From Laspinema palackyanum D2c (GTDB lineage: Bacteria > Cyanobacteriota > Cyanobacteriia > Cyanobacteriales > Laspinemataceae), in contig NZ_JAMXFD010000029.1 of the NCBI RefSeq assembly GCF_025370875.1, positions 20,973 through 84,972 of the forward strand: DNA of 64,000 nt. The letters run 5' to 3'. Positions 26,409 through 35,901 of this stretch are shown here, piece by piece (within the stretch, counting starts at the first letter, position 1; each line of letters opens with the position of its first letter). The notes beneath the pieces were generated by a model. That model made no database searches and was not told the origin of the DNA. It worked only from the letters and a program-made list of their open reading frames with translations. Both the position numbers and the translations under genes were made by a program.

Positions 26409-26476
26409 GGTTGCGAGTCTGGCTGCCGTCCAGTCAGCCCTAACCGGCAAAAACAATTGTCCGGTGAGTTGCAACC
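26409..26476 (+). ncRNA. Predicted three-way-junction structured leader of hetR
   Basis: GGTTGC (26409-26414) pairs with GCAACC (26471-26476) and encloses two hairpins: GGCTG/CAGCC (26421-26439) and CCGG/CCGG (26444-26464, 13-base loop). The closed 68-base unit lies 65 bases before the hetR ATG. It could be part of the 5' untranslated region or a separate small RNA. No known riboswitch class was recognised. Pairings were found by eye and no energy calculation was made. Confidence 0.4.
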
Positions 26477-26529
26477 ATCATGGACAACAATAAACGGAGA
26501 AGGGTGCAACTACCTTGACCTATCCGTAA

Positions 26530-27444
<915 letters not shown>

Positions 27445-27520
27445 AGTAGCATCGGGCTTCCCCTCGTTCAATCCTTGCTGAATGGGGAAGGAATGCCCTC
27501 TACTTCAAGCGTCAATCAGT

Positions 27521-27550
27521 GTGTTTCGGATCAATGTGTTTCGGATCAAT
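27521..27550. repeat. Direct repeat, 15 bp x 2
   Basis: GTGTTTCGGATCAAT occurs twice in tandem without spacer, 77 bases after the hetR stop codon. The units are identical, so the duplication is recent or maintained. Confidence 0.85.
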
Positions 27551-27579
27551 CTAGTTTAAAGTCTATAAATCTCCTTTAA

Positions 27580-27597
27580 CGCCCCTTTATAGGGGCG
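27580..27597. terminator. Short GC-rich hairpin between hetR and cysW
   Basis: CGCCCCT and AGGGGCG pair across a TTAT loop. There is no T-run after it on the plus strand, so termination of hetR here is only a possibility. Confidence 0.35.
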
Positions 27598-27616
27598 AAA
27601 TATTGGGGATTTACAG

Positions 27617-27643
27617 AAAAAACTTCGGCATTGAACCGAAGTT
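27617..27643 (-). terminator. Rho-independent terminator of the sulfate operon
   Basis: On the minus strand AACTTCGG and CCGAAGTT form an 8-bp stem with a 7-base loop, followed at once by a T-run. It stands 130 bases past the cysW stop and closes the cys operon. Confidence 0.8.
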
Positions 27644-27773
27644 ACAAAGATTCCAGAAAGTGGGTTTATTTGAGAGTTTAGAAGGGAGAAAAAGCCCAAT
27701 TAAACCTCCTAAAGCTAGTTTCTAAGGTGAAGAATTGAGCGTTGGGAGTGACCGGGCGATCGCCGGGAAAAAC

Positions 27774-28652
27774 TCAAGCTTTGCGAATACCGATTGGCCT
27801 AGAACTCCCCTGTTGACGCTCTAAAATTTCTTTCGCAACTAAACTAATCAATCCTAGACAGGCTAATAGTGCCGCTGCGGAAAATGCCGACTGGGTTTGA
27901 TACTGTTTATAAGCTTCTTCTACAAATAACGGTAACGTTTGGGTTTTTCCAATTAAGTTGCCAGAGACGACGGCAACCGCACCAAACTCGCCCATCGCTC
28001 GGGCATTGGTTAAAATGACTCCATACAGCAGTCCCCAGCGGATATTCGGTAAAGTAATGCGCCAGAAAATTTGCCAATCATTTGCTCCTAGGGTTTTTGC
28101 TGCTTCTTCCTGTTCGGGTCCGGTTTCCTCTAAGACGGGAATCACGGAACGAGCGACAAAGGGGAGAGTTACAAATAAACTGGCAATGATGATTCCCGGT
28201 AAGGCAAAAATAATCTGAAGATTGGCCGATTGAATTAGGGGACCAAACCAGCCATTGCGTCCATAAAGTAGAACAATCATCAACCCAGCGACAACGGGTG
28301 AAATGGAAAAGGGCAAGTCAATGATGCTCACAATAAACGCTCGACCGGGAATTTTATGGCGGGCGATCGCCCATGCCGCGCATAATCCAAATAGGGTATT
28401 AATCGGGAGGACAATCGCAGCAACGATGACGGTGAGCTGAATCGCGGCTAAAAAGTGAGGATCCCTAAAGTTGGTAAAGAAGGGGCCAAACCCGCTTCTA
28501 AATGCTTGATAAAAGACATTCAGTGCAGGAATGAAGAGAACCAGTGCTAAGTAGGCGATCGCTACCCCAATGGCAATTCTCCGCACCCATTGTTCTTGCT
28601 TTTTTGAATGGCCACTCTTCTCTACGGGCTGATTACTGATTGGTTTAAGCAT
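27774..28652 (-). CDS. cysW: Sulfate/thiosulfate ABC transporter permease
   Basis: 292 residues with about six membrane helices and the binding-protein-dependent transport signature EEAAKTLGANDWQIFWRITL near residue 180, which docks on CysA. It pairs with CysT to form the membrane channel for sulfate import. Its ATG overlaps the cysT stop by eight bases. Last gene of the operon before a terminator. Confidence 0.92.
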   Translation of the reverse strand: MLKPISNQPVEKSGHSKKQEQWVRRIAIGVAIAYLALVLFIPALNVFYQAFRSGFGPFFTNFRDPHFLAAIQLTVIVAAIVLPINTLFGLCAAWAIARHKIPGRAFIVSIIDLPFSISPVVAGLMIVLLYGRNGWFGPLIQSANLQIIFALPGIIIASLFVTLPFVARSVIPVLEETGPEQEEAAKTLGANDWQIFWRITLPNIRWGLLYGVILTNARAMGEFGAVAVVSGNLIGKTQTLPLFVEEAYKQYQTQSAFSAAALLACLGLISLVAKEILERQQGSSRPIGIRKA

Positions 28653-29496
28653 ACCGTCTTCCCCAAGCTTGCACGAGATTAATTGCGAATAAAATGGCCA
28701 AAGAAACTGCTAACAGCACAACGCCTATCACTGTTGCTCCATAGTAGTCATATTGTTCCAGTCGTTGAAAAATTAAGACCGGGGCGATTAAATCCTTAAA
28801 CGGAATATTGGACGCCACAATCACAATTGACCCATACTCTCCCACCGCCCGGGAAAATCCCAAAGCCACACCAATTAAAATCGGTGAAATCAACTGCGGA
28901 ATAATAATCCGCCAAAAGGTTTGAGAATTAGAAGCGCCCAAACTCCAAGCGGCTTCTTCCACTTCTGACTCTAGTTCTCTTAAAACAGGTTGCACCGTTC
29001 GCACGACAAAGGGAAGGGAGATAAATAACATGGCAATGCCTACTCCGAACCGGGTAAAGGCAATTTGAATCCCAAACGGTGCAACCAGGGAACCGATCCA
29101 ACCCGCTGGACTATAAACCGTGGCGATCGTCAAACCTGCTACTGCTGTGGGCAAGGCAAAAGGCAAGTCAATCGTTGCATCAATAATCCGCTTAAAAGGA
29201 AAATCATAGCGCACTAAAACCCAGGCAATTAAAGTCCCAAATACGCCATTAATCAGCGCAGTAACAAAAGCGGTAACAAAGGTGACATCATAAGCAGACA
29301 GCGCCACGGGACTGGTCGCAATTCGCCAAAATTCACTGGGGTCTTTTGTCGCAGACATCCACAACAAGGCAGCCATCGGCAGTAACAGCATGATGCTAAG
29401 ATAGCCAATCGTGATCCGCCAAGGCCAAGACAGATGGAGGAGGCCACCGAGGGAGGTTAGTAATTTCTTACGAGGATTATTGAAGGAAATTGCCAT
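28645..29496 (-). CDS. cysT: Sulfate/thiosulfate ABC transporter permease
   Basis: Partner of CysW. From ATG 29496 it is 283 residues with six predicted membrane helices and the coupling motif EEAAWSLGASNSQTFWRII. The longer frame to 29538 opens with a TTG and adds an unsupported 14-residue stretch, so I use the ATG. It shares the operon with cysA 150 bp upstream. Sulfate specificity follows from the two Sbp proteins encoded upstream. Confidence 0.92.
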   Translation of the reverse strand: MAISFNNPRKKLLTSLGGLLHLSWPWRITIGYLSIMLLLPMAALLWMSATKDPSEFWRIATSPVALSAYDVTFVTAFVTALINGVFGTLIAWVLVRYDFPFKRIIDATIDLPFALPTAVAGLTIATVYSPAGWIGSLVAPFGIQIAFTRFGVGIAMLFISLPFVVRTVQPVLRELESEVEEAAWSLGASNSQTFWRIIIPQLISPILIGVALGFSRAVGEYGSIVIVASNIPFKDLIAPVLIFQRLEQYDYYGATVIGVVLLAVSLAILFAINLVQAWGRRYA

Positions 29497-29645
29497 AATA
29501 AGCTTGATATTATTGTTGCTCTTTATTAGTGAAATCAAACATCCCTAAAACCTCAGATATTTTGGATGGCCAATATTTTTATCTGTTTTAATGGGGGGTG
29601 AATAGTAACCATTTAGGTAGGACATTGTTTTTATTTTTAATTTAG

Positions 29646-30656
29646 TTAATAAACAGCAGAAAATATTCTGGTTTCTTTTGGTTTGACGTAAACCTCCTGA
29701 TTGGCTTCAATTTGTAGTTCATCATACCGCTCTCGACTTAATTGTGCAGTCAGAATTGCCCCAGATTTCAACACCAATTCTAATTGAATCTCCCATCCCA
29801 AATGAACCAATCGGGTTACTTTTGCAAAAACAAAGTCAGGTTCCGGATTGGTTCTAATTAATAAATCATGAGGACGCAAAAATATTTTGTCCGAGGGTGA
29901 AATCTGAGACTGAGTTGTACAGAGTCCTGAATTAATAGGAAGAACATTCACCGGACCAATAAAACTCATGACAAACGAACTGGCGGGTTGATCATAGATT
30001 TCGCTGGCGCTTCCTACTTGTTCCACCCGACCATTGTTCATCACCACAATTTCATCGGCGACTTCCATCGCTTCTTCTTGATCGTGGGTGACAAAAACCG
30101 TGGTGACATGAACTTCATCATGTAAATGTCGAAGCCAAGCTCGCAGTTCTTTACGAACTTTGGCATCTAAGGCACCAAAGGGTTCATCTAGTAACAAAAC
30201 TTTGGGTTGTACGGCTAAGGCTCTGGCTAACGCAATCCGTTGGCGTTGACCCCCGGAGAGTTGCGCCGGATAGCGATCGCCTAATCCTTGCAGTTGGACC
30301 AACTCCAACAACTGCTCCACCCGTTCACGAACTTGGGGCTTGGGAACCTTCCGAATTTCTAAAGGAAAAGCAATATTTTTACGAATGGTCATGTGTTTAA
30401 ACAGGGCATAATGCTGAAACACAAAGCCAATATTTCGCTCCTGGACCCGGACTTGGGTCGCATTTTCTCCGGTTAAATAGATTTCACCTTGATCCGGTGC
30501 TTCTAGTCCGGCAATCAATCGCAGTAAGGTCGATTTCCCGGACCCAGAAGGTCCTAAAAGGGCAACCAGAGAGCCGCTCTTAATGTCGAGGTTGACCTGA
30601 TCAAGGGCCAAAAATGAACCAAAATTTTTACAAACGTCCTGAATTAAGATTCCCAT
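29646..30656 (-). CDS. cysA: Sulfate ABC transporter ATP-binding protein
   Basis: 336 residues. Walker [20 protein letters not shown]-loop FVFQHYALF, signature [15 protein letters not shown] and Walker [12 protein letters not shown] are all intact, and a C-terminal TOBE-like beta domain (about 240-336) completes a CysA-type protein. It energises import through CysT/CysW. Placed between sbp and cysT in the operon; ATG 30656 is the natural start. Confidence 0.92.
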   Translation of the reverse strand: MGILIQDVCKNFGSFLALDQVNLDIKSGSLVALLGPSGSGKSTLLRLIAGLEAPDQGEIYLTGENATQVRVQERNIGFVFQHYALFKHMTIRKNIAFPLEIRKVPKPQVRERVEQLLELVQLQGLGDRYPAQLSGGQRQRIALARALAVQPKVLLLDEPFGALDAKVRKELRAWLRHLHDEVHVTTVFVTHDQEEAMEVADEIVVMNNGRVEQVGSASEIYDQPASSFVMSFIGPVNVLPINSGLCTTQSQISPSDKIFLRPHDLLIRTNPEPDFVFAKVTRLVHLGWEIQLELVLKSGAILTAQLSRERYDELQIEANQEVYVKPKETRIFSAVY

Positions 30657-30743
30657 GATTACAACTTGCGGGGTGAAGTCAATAAAAGGCTGGATTAGAG
30701 AGCATCATCGGATTCAACGGATGACCTTCAAACTGATGCGATG

Positions 30744-31790
30744 TTAGGGACGGTAGAGACTCGCTTGAATCTCATCAAAAACTGCCCCTTCGTCAAAAAA
30801 CTGTTGTTGTACGGCATCCCATCCGCCCAAATTTTCAATGGTAAAAGGGCTGTTAATCTGGGGAAAGCGATCGCCTTGATTGCTCTCCACTGTGGGTTCT
30901 ACCGGGCGAAACCCGTAGCGCGCAAAAACGGTTTGGGCTTCTGGGGTAAATAAATATTGAACAAATGCTTCAGCCAGTTCCCGATTCCCATGTTTCTCGA
31001 CATTTTCATCAATTACCGCGACAGCATTTTCGATCGCAATATTAACCGGAGGGACAAAGTAAGACCGGGGGCGATCGTTCAGTCCCGCTAAAATCATTTC
31101 ATTTTCATAGTTGACCAACACATCTCCCTGGCGTTGCTCCACAAAAGCATCGGTTGCTTCCCGAGAGTCTTTAGATAAAACCACTGCATTCTCATACACT
31201 TTCTGGGTAAATGCTCGCGCTTCCTCTGGCGTTCCTCCGGCTTGGGTGACGGAGCCCCAAAGCGCTAGAAAACTCCACCGCGCACCCCCAGAGGTTTTCG
31301 GGTTAGCCAGAACAATCTGGACATCATCTTTGGCTAAATCCGCCCAGGTTTGAATGCCTTTGGGATTATTGGGTCTAGTGGCAATTGTTGCCACAGAACG
31401 AGTAACGATGGAATTATTGGGTGCTTCTTGTTCCCAACCGGGTTCAATCAGTCCGTCTTTTTCCAGTTGTTGGATATCCAAGGCTAACGCTAGGGCGACG
31501 ACATCAGCATCGAGTCCGTGGAGGACCGTGCGGGTTTGGGTCCCGGAAGGGCCGTAGCTTTGGCGAATCACCGCCTTGCGATCGTGTTGCTGATTCCAAG
31601 TTTCTAGGAATTGGGGAATGATTTCTTGATAGGCGGAAGGGGTCACCATATAGGAAACCAGGGTCAGTTCCAGGGGATTACCATTGCCCAGATTACCTGT
31701 GCAGGCAGCGATCGCCAGACTTAAACTAACTCCCGATAGGAAAACAACGATCCACCGGATTAAGAAATTTGGGGACAAAAAGCGACTCAT
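30744..31790 (-). CDS. Sulfate-binding lipoprotein, second copy
   Basis: Periplasmic sulfate-binding protein of the Sbp/CysP type. From ATG 31790 it begins with basic and hydrophobic residues and a lipobox (AIAAC) near residue 30, indicating a membrane-anchored lipoprotein. Binding-site segments include QSYGPSGTQTRTV and NPKTSGGARWSFLALWG. The longer frame to 31868 uses GTG and adds a second hydrophobic stretch, so I prefer the ATG. Paralogous to the copy at 32348-33508; both lie in one operon with the permeases. Confidence 0.9.
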   Translation of the reverse strand: MSRFLSPNFLIRWIVVFLSGVSLSLAIAACTGNLGNGNPLELTLVSYMVTPSAYQEIIPQFLETWNQQHDRKAVIRQSYGPSGTQTRTVLHGLDADVVALALALDIQQLEKDGLIEPGWEQEAPNNSIVTRSVATIATRPNNPKGIQTWADLAKDDVQIVLANPKTSGGARWSFLALWGSVTQAGGTPEEARAFTQKVYENAVVLSKDSREATDAFVEQRQGDVLVNYENEMILAGLNDRPRSYFVPPVNIAIENAVAVIDENVEKHGNRELAEAFVQYLFTPEAQTVFARYGFRPVEPTVESNQGDRFPQINSPFTIENLGGWDAVQQQFFDEGAVFDEIQASLYRP

Positions 31791-31915
31791 TTTCACCAAA
31801 AGCCTAGGTAGTTTAGCAAGAATAATGAAGAAGTTTAATAGAGCCGAGGGCAGGTGGAGCAAGTCCACCTTATCCCCTGCTCAAAATCATCTTCCGTGAA
31901 TTGATCTCCTGGCAA

Positions 31916-32266
31916 TTACCAGTTTTCTTCATCAGGGTCCGTCGATTTACTCCAAATTTCTACATCTAGGTCGTTCAGATAAATCATTGCACTATCAATC
32001 TGGCCTTGTTTTCCTCGCAGATCGAGGTCAAACCACCCATCATTTTTGATATTAGCTGACAACAAGGCTGCATTCAGGTTAACAGTCAATCCATAATCAG
32101 AAATCAGGCGAGAAATAATCGGTTCCTCTTGATACTCTTTCGGAATCCGAATCCGAATTCGTAGGTGTGTGGGTCGGGAGTCATCATTTGCGAGGTTTAA
32201 AGACTGAGGTTGGGAACCTAGATAACTCCCGTTTAATTGAGCGTGATAATTAGAGTGAGTTGCCAT
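31916..32266 (-). CDS. NIL-domain small protein in the sulfate operon
   Basis: 116 residues. From about residue 35 it has the ferredoxin-like NIL fold (LRIRIRIPKEYQEEPIISRL, then NIKNDGWFDLDLRG), otherwise found as the regulatory tail of MetN-type ABC ATPases. The first 30 residues are polar and variable. Start ATG 32266 has GGAG eight bases upstream. Standing between two sulfate-binding proteins, it may sense a sulfur compound and regulate CysA, but that is inference. Confidence 0.78.
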   Translation of the reverse strand: MATHSNYHAQLNGSYLGSQPQSLNLANDDSRPTHLRIRIRIPKEYQEEPIISRLISDYGLTVNLNAALLSANIKNDGWFDLDLRGKQGQIDSAMIYLNDLDVEIWSKSTDPDEENW

Positions 32267-32347
32267 ATATTTCTCCGCTTGAGCTAATTTTATCTATTCG
32301 TCAATAAGGTTGGGAATCAAATGTTGTAGGGGACTTGTGATGCTCTC

Positions 32348-33508
32348 TTATCGTCTGACTTGGCTCAAAATTGTGTCAAAGATAGCGCCATCGTCAAAGA
32401 ATTTAGTTTGCACTGTATCCCACCCCCCCAAATCAGCAACGGTGAACAAGGTTTGGATCGGCGGAAATTGATTGCTAAATTCAGCAGCAACATTCGGATC
32501 TACAGGCCGGAATCCAACTTTTGCAAATTCCCGTTGAGCGCTTGGGGTAAATAAATATTGGACGAAGGCTTCCGCAACTTCCCTGGTGCCATGTTGATCC
32601 ACATTGGCATCAACCACGGCAATGGGATTATCGATAGAAATATTCACCTCGGGAATCAGATATGGAAGTTCTTGGCCGTTTTGTTTCGCCAATATCACTT
32701 CGTTTTCATAGTTGATTAAGACATCCCCTTGACCCTGCTTGAAAAAGACGTCACTGGATTCCCGAGCATCTCGGGGAAGGACGGGGACATTTTGGAAGAC
32801 TTGGCGAGTAAATTCGTTGGCAGTGGTATCATTCCCTCCGGTTTGGGTGATGGCACCCCAAAGACCTAAGAAATTCCATCGCGCACCGCCAGAGGTTTTG
32901 GGGTTAGCAGTAATCACGCTGACATCATCTTTGGCTAAGTCTTGCCATCTGTTGATACCTTTGGGGTTACCGGGTCGGGTAACTAAAGCAGCGACGGATT
33001 TATGGACGATCGCATTGTTAGGCGCTTCTTCTTCCCACCCCGGTTGAATCAGTCCGGCTTTTTCAATTTGTTGGGTATCTAATGCCAGCGCTAAGGCAAC
33101 GATATCGGCTTCTAATCCATCAATGACGGCTCGGGTTTGGGAACCGGAACCCCCATAACTTTGGGTAAAGGTGACTTCTTGGTTATGTTCTTCTTTCCAC
33201 TGCTGTGCAAATTGCGGAATGATTTGCTCATACGCGGCACGAGTGACGGCATAAGACACCAGGGTGAGTTGGACGTTATCTCCGCCTGCTGTTCCTGTGG
33301 GACTTCCACAAGCTGCGATCGCCGCACTCAAGCTCAGTCCCACCAGAAACAATGAAACGGATTTTTGAATTTGTCGATACTTCCCTCGACCCGGGAACCA
33401 TTCTTCCCACCAACGAACGAGGGTCCCTAGCCTAAACCCCCCACTCCCTAATCTACGGTTTTGATCCGCGAAGTTTGTTCCCTCTGCGATGCGTTGCCAT
33501 TGACCCAT
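32348..33508 (-). CDS. sbpA: Sulfate-binding lipoprotein, first copy
   Basis: 386 residues. It has an unusually long N-terminal extension (about 50 residues) before the hydrophobic segment SVSLFLVGLSLSAAIAAC, whose last residues form a lipobox with the lipidated cysteine. The mature part carries QSYGGSGSQTRAV and NPKTSGGARWNFLGLWG as in Sbp proteins. It is the first gene of the sulfate operon. An internal start nearer the signal peptide may be the true one. Upstream sequence to the tRNA holds the likely promoter. Confidence 0.9.
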   Translation of the reverse strand: MGQWQRIAEGTNFADQNRRLGSGGFRLGTLVRWWEEWFPGRGKYRQIQKSVSLFLVGLSLSAAIAACGSPTGTAGGDNVQLTLVSYAVTRAAYEQIIPQFAQQWKEEHNQEVTFTQSYGGSGSQTRAVIDGLEADIVALALALDTQQIEKAGLIQPGWEEEAPNNAIVHKSVAALVTRPGNPKGINRWQDLAKDDVSVITANPKTSGGARWNFLGLWGAITQTGGNDTTANEFTRQVFQNVPVLPRDARESSDVFFKQGQGDVLINYENEVILAKQNGQELPYLIPEVNISIDNPIAVVDANVDQHGTREVAEAFVQYLFTPSAQREFAKVGFRPVDPNVAAEFSNQFPPIQTLFTVADLGGWDTVQTKFFDDGAIFDTILSQVRR

Positions 33509-33829
33509 ATACCCACCTCGGTTTAATCTACGGTAACTTGGTCGAGATACCGATATTTAATGTTGAAAATAAACACTATCGGAAAATTTCAAAAAAAGCA
33601 AGTGTTTTTTTAAATTCCTACAGCGCCAGAAATAGGCCCCTAACAGGGCCGGAATTTTCACCCTACCTGGGGCTTGGTCGCCCTAAAATCAGTTGGTAAC
33701 TTGTAATTTACGGAGGCTGGATCAGCTAAAATCGAGTTTCTGTAAGGATTTCACCAGAAATTCAACAAATTTCAAAAAACCCCTTGCTTTTTTCCAAGCC
33801 CTTATGCTACATTTATAAACTGTTGGCAA

Positions 33830-33903
33830 GGACGCATAGCTCAGTTGGTTAGAGCACCACGTTGACATCGTGGGGGTCACTGGTTCGAGTCCAGTTGTGT
33901 CCA
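33830..33903 (+). tRNA. tRNA-Val (anticodon GAC)
   Basis: 74 bases folding into a full cloverleaf. The acceptor arm GGACGCA pairs with TGTGTCC, the D-arm is AGCTCAGTTGGTTAGAGC, the anticodon arm is CCACG-TTGACAT-CGTGG with anticodon GAC, and the T-arm holds GGTTCGAGTCC. The discriminator is A and no CCA is encoded. GAC reads GTC and GTT valine codons. Confidence 0.95.
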
Positions 33904-34643
33904 TTCAAAGCTTAATTTATGAACCTGAACTGGGAATTGGCCAGAGATACCCGATTACTGGTGATTCTGTGGATAAAAGGGATTCAATCAGTTGCCTTTG
34001 ACCCGTCGGTGTTCAAGGGGCCTATTTTGCTTTAAAAAAATCAGTGGGTTGCGCACTGAGGCAGAGGCGATCGCCTGCCAAGTTCCGCCAGTGAAGGCAG
34101 TTACTCCTCCAAAGTACAACCAGCAAGCCATCACTTCTAGGAATAAAACATCTCCAAACCTTTCTCTGGGGAACGCCTCCAACGGTTATGACTGGTGAAT
34201 TTTTGATAAAATTGTTGTGTCTTTTATGACCGGGTTAGAGGTAAATTACGATAGGTTAGTGGAGGGATAAAACTACGGGAAACAACCTATGATTCTGATT
34301 TTTAGAGAGTTTAAAAATATTGATTTTCTCACTTTAAAATATGTTTTTGTAAAATAAATAATAGGCAAAAATCAGGAATTCTCCTAAAAATAGCCAAGGT
34401 TTTTCCGTGAAAAACATTTGAGGAGTTAGGGAGAGGTGCAGGGTCATCAAGGAGGTCGGTCCAACGGTTCCCCACTCCACAAGGCCACCGCAGGAAGGGG
34501 GGATAGCAGATCGGCGAGGTCTTACCGATCTCATAAAACTAACCCCTCTAAGGGTATAACTATGGATTAAAGATGAACTTTTCAAAAAAAAAGAGTATCT
34601 TCTTGATTGCAACCCAAAGAAATATAGAGGATCGGACCTGAAC
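33904..34643. other. Intergenic, 740 bp without a recognisable gene
   Basis: Open frames here are short or antisense and match no family I know. Near the WD40 gene, a hairpin GATCGG/CCGATC (about 34509-34531) and CCCCTCTAAGGG look like parts of a leader. The stretch around 34300-34370 is very AT-rich and may hold the promoter. Confidence 0.4.
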
Positions 34644-35675
34644 ATGAGATTATCTTGGCGCTGGTTTTTACTTTCTAGCTTAATAAGTTTAACCTTCGCG
34701 ATCGCCCTCCAGGATCGGTCGCAAGTGGCCCATTCGCAAATCCAGCCTCCCTCAAGCGAGAGCCTGAACCAGCAATCCGGACCCCTTTTTATCTTAGACA
34801 AAACCCTGGAAGGACACACCAGTTGGGTAGGAGCCCTAAAATTTAGTCCCGATGGCAGCATCCTAGCCAGTGGCAGTCGAGATAATACAATCAATCTCTG
34901 GAATTGGACAAGTGGGGAATTGATTCGCACCCTGCTGGGACATTCAGATGATGTGAATTCCCTCGCTTTTAGTCCTGATGGACAAGGTTTAGCCAGTGCC
35001 AGTACCGATCTCACCGTCAAGTTGTGGGATGTGAATCAGGGCATTTTAACCGGGACGCGATTGGGTCATACCTTTGCGGTTCGTGGGGTCACCTTCACCC
35101 CCGATGGACAAACCCTCGCCTCTGCCAGTGCCGATCGCAGCATCATCCTGTGGGATGTCAGCACCGAACGAGAACGGCGCACCCTCAACTGGCATTCCAG
35201 CTTTGTCTGGTCAGTCGCCGTCAGTCCCGATGGCAATACCTTAGTGAGTGGGGGCTACGATAACACCATCCGCTTTTGGAGAATGCCTAATGGCAGAAGG
35301 TGGCGCTCCATTGAAGGGCATTCTAGCCCGATTACCGCGATCGCCTTTAGTCCCGATGGACAAACCATCGCCAGTGCCAGTGCCGATCACACCATCAAGT
35401 TATGGGATGTCAACACCGGGTCGTTGAAAAGCACCTTAACGGGTCATGCGGATTGGGTCCTAGCGGTGGCATTTAGTCCCGATGGTCAACTGCTTGCTAG
35501 TGGGGGTGCCGATCGCACCCTGCGCCTGTGGAATGTCGAAAATGGTTCTCTGCGAACCCTCTTTAACAATCATCAAGGGAGAGTCCTCTCCGTTGCCTTT
35601 AGTCCCGATGGACAGGCCCTAGCCAGTGCCAGTGCCGACCAAACCATTAAAATTTGGAGAGCTACGACTCCATAA
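34644..35675 (+). CDS. Secreted seven-bladed WD40-repeat protein
   Basis: 343 residues. An N-terminal signal-type segment (MRLSWRWFLLSSLISLTFAI) is followed by a short linker and seven consecutive WD40 repeats from about residue 55 to the end. Each ends in forms such as TIKLWDV and contains FSPDGQ with ASASAD. Seven repeats make one closed beta-propeller, a scaffold for protein binding. The signal peptide suggests a periplasmic or outer location, which is less usual than cytoplasmic WD40 proteins. Partner unknown. Confidence 0.85.
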   Translation: MRLSWRWFLLSSLISLTFAIALQDRSQVAHSQIQPPSSESLNQQSGPLFILDKTLEGHTSWVGALKFSPDGSILASGSRDNTINLWNWTSGELIRTLLGHSDDVNSLAFSPDGQGLASASTDLTVKLWDVNQGILTGTRLGHTFAVRGVTFTPDGQTLASASADRSIILWDVSTERERRTLNWHSSFVWSVAVSPDGNTLVSGGYDNTIRFWRMPNGRRWRSIEGHSSPITAIAFSPDGQTIASASADHTIKLWDVNTGSLKSTLTGHADWVLAVAFSPDGQLLASGGADRTLRLWNVENGSLRTLFNNHQGRVLSVAFSPDGQALASASADQTIKIWRATTP

Positions 35676-35700
35676 ACTCAGCCAATTTTCAAAGAAAAAA

Positions 35701-35800
35701 CCGGGATATTTCTCCAGATAGGCAGTCCTGGCATTTTCTCTGAACAAACTCAGATAATTCTCCTGTGGATGCCGTCTAACTGGAAAGAAAATCATCCCGG
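35701..35800. other. Long-range inverted repeat in the WD40-MacB gap
   Basis: CCGGGAT (35701-35707) and ATCCCGG (35794-35800) can close a 100-base domain, followed by CTTTTA. It could act as a complex terminator for the WD40 gene. Base pairing inside the domain looks weak, so support is limited. Confidence 0.3.
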
Positions 35801-35901
35801 CTTTTACAGGATTTTAATATTTTCAGGTTAAATTAAAAGGGTTTTAGGGGGGATAACACTTAAAGCATTAACAGTTAATTTTAGGGCAAGGAGAGACCGC
35901 C

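Noticed and set aside
33722..33904. 60-residue minus-strand frame over the tRNA
   Set aside because: It reads through tRNA-Val in antisense.
34334..35020. 228-residue minus-strand open frame overlapping the WD40 gene start
   Set aside because: It is the antisense shadow of WD40-repeat codons and has no recognisable motif.
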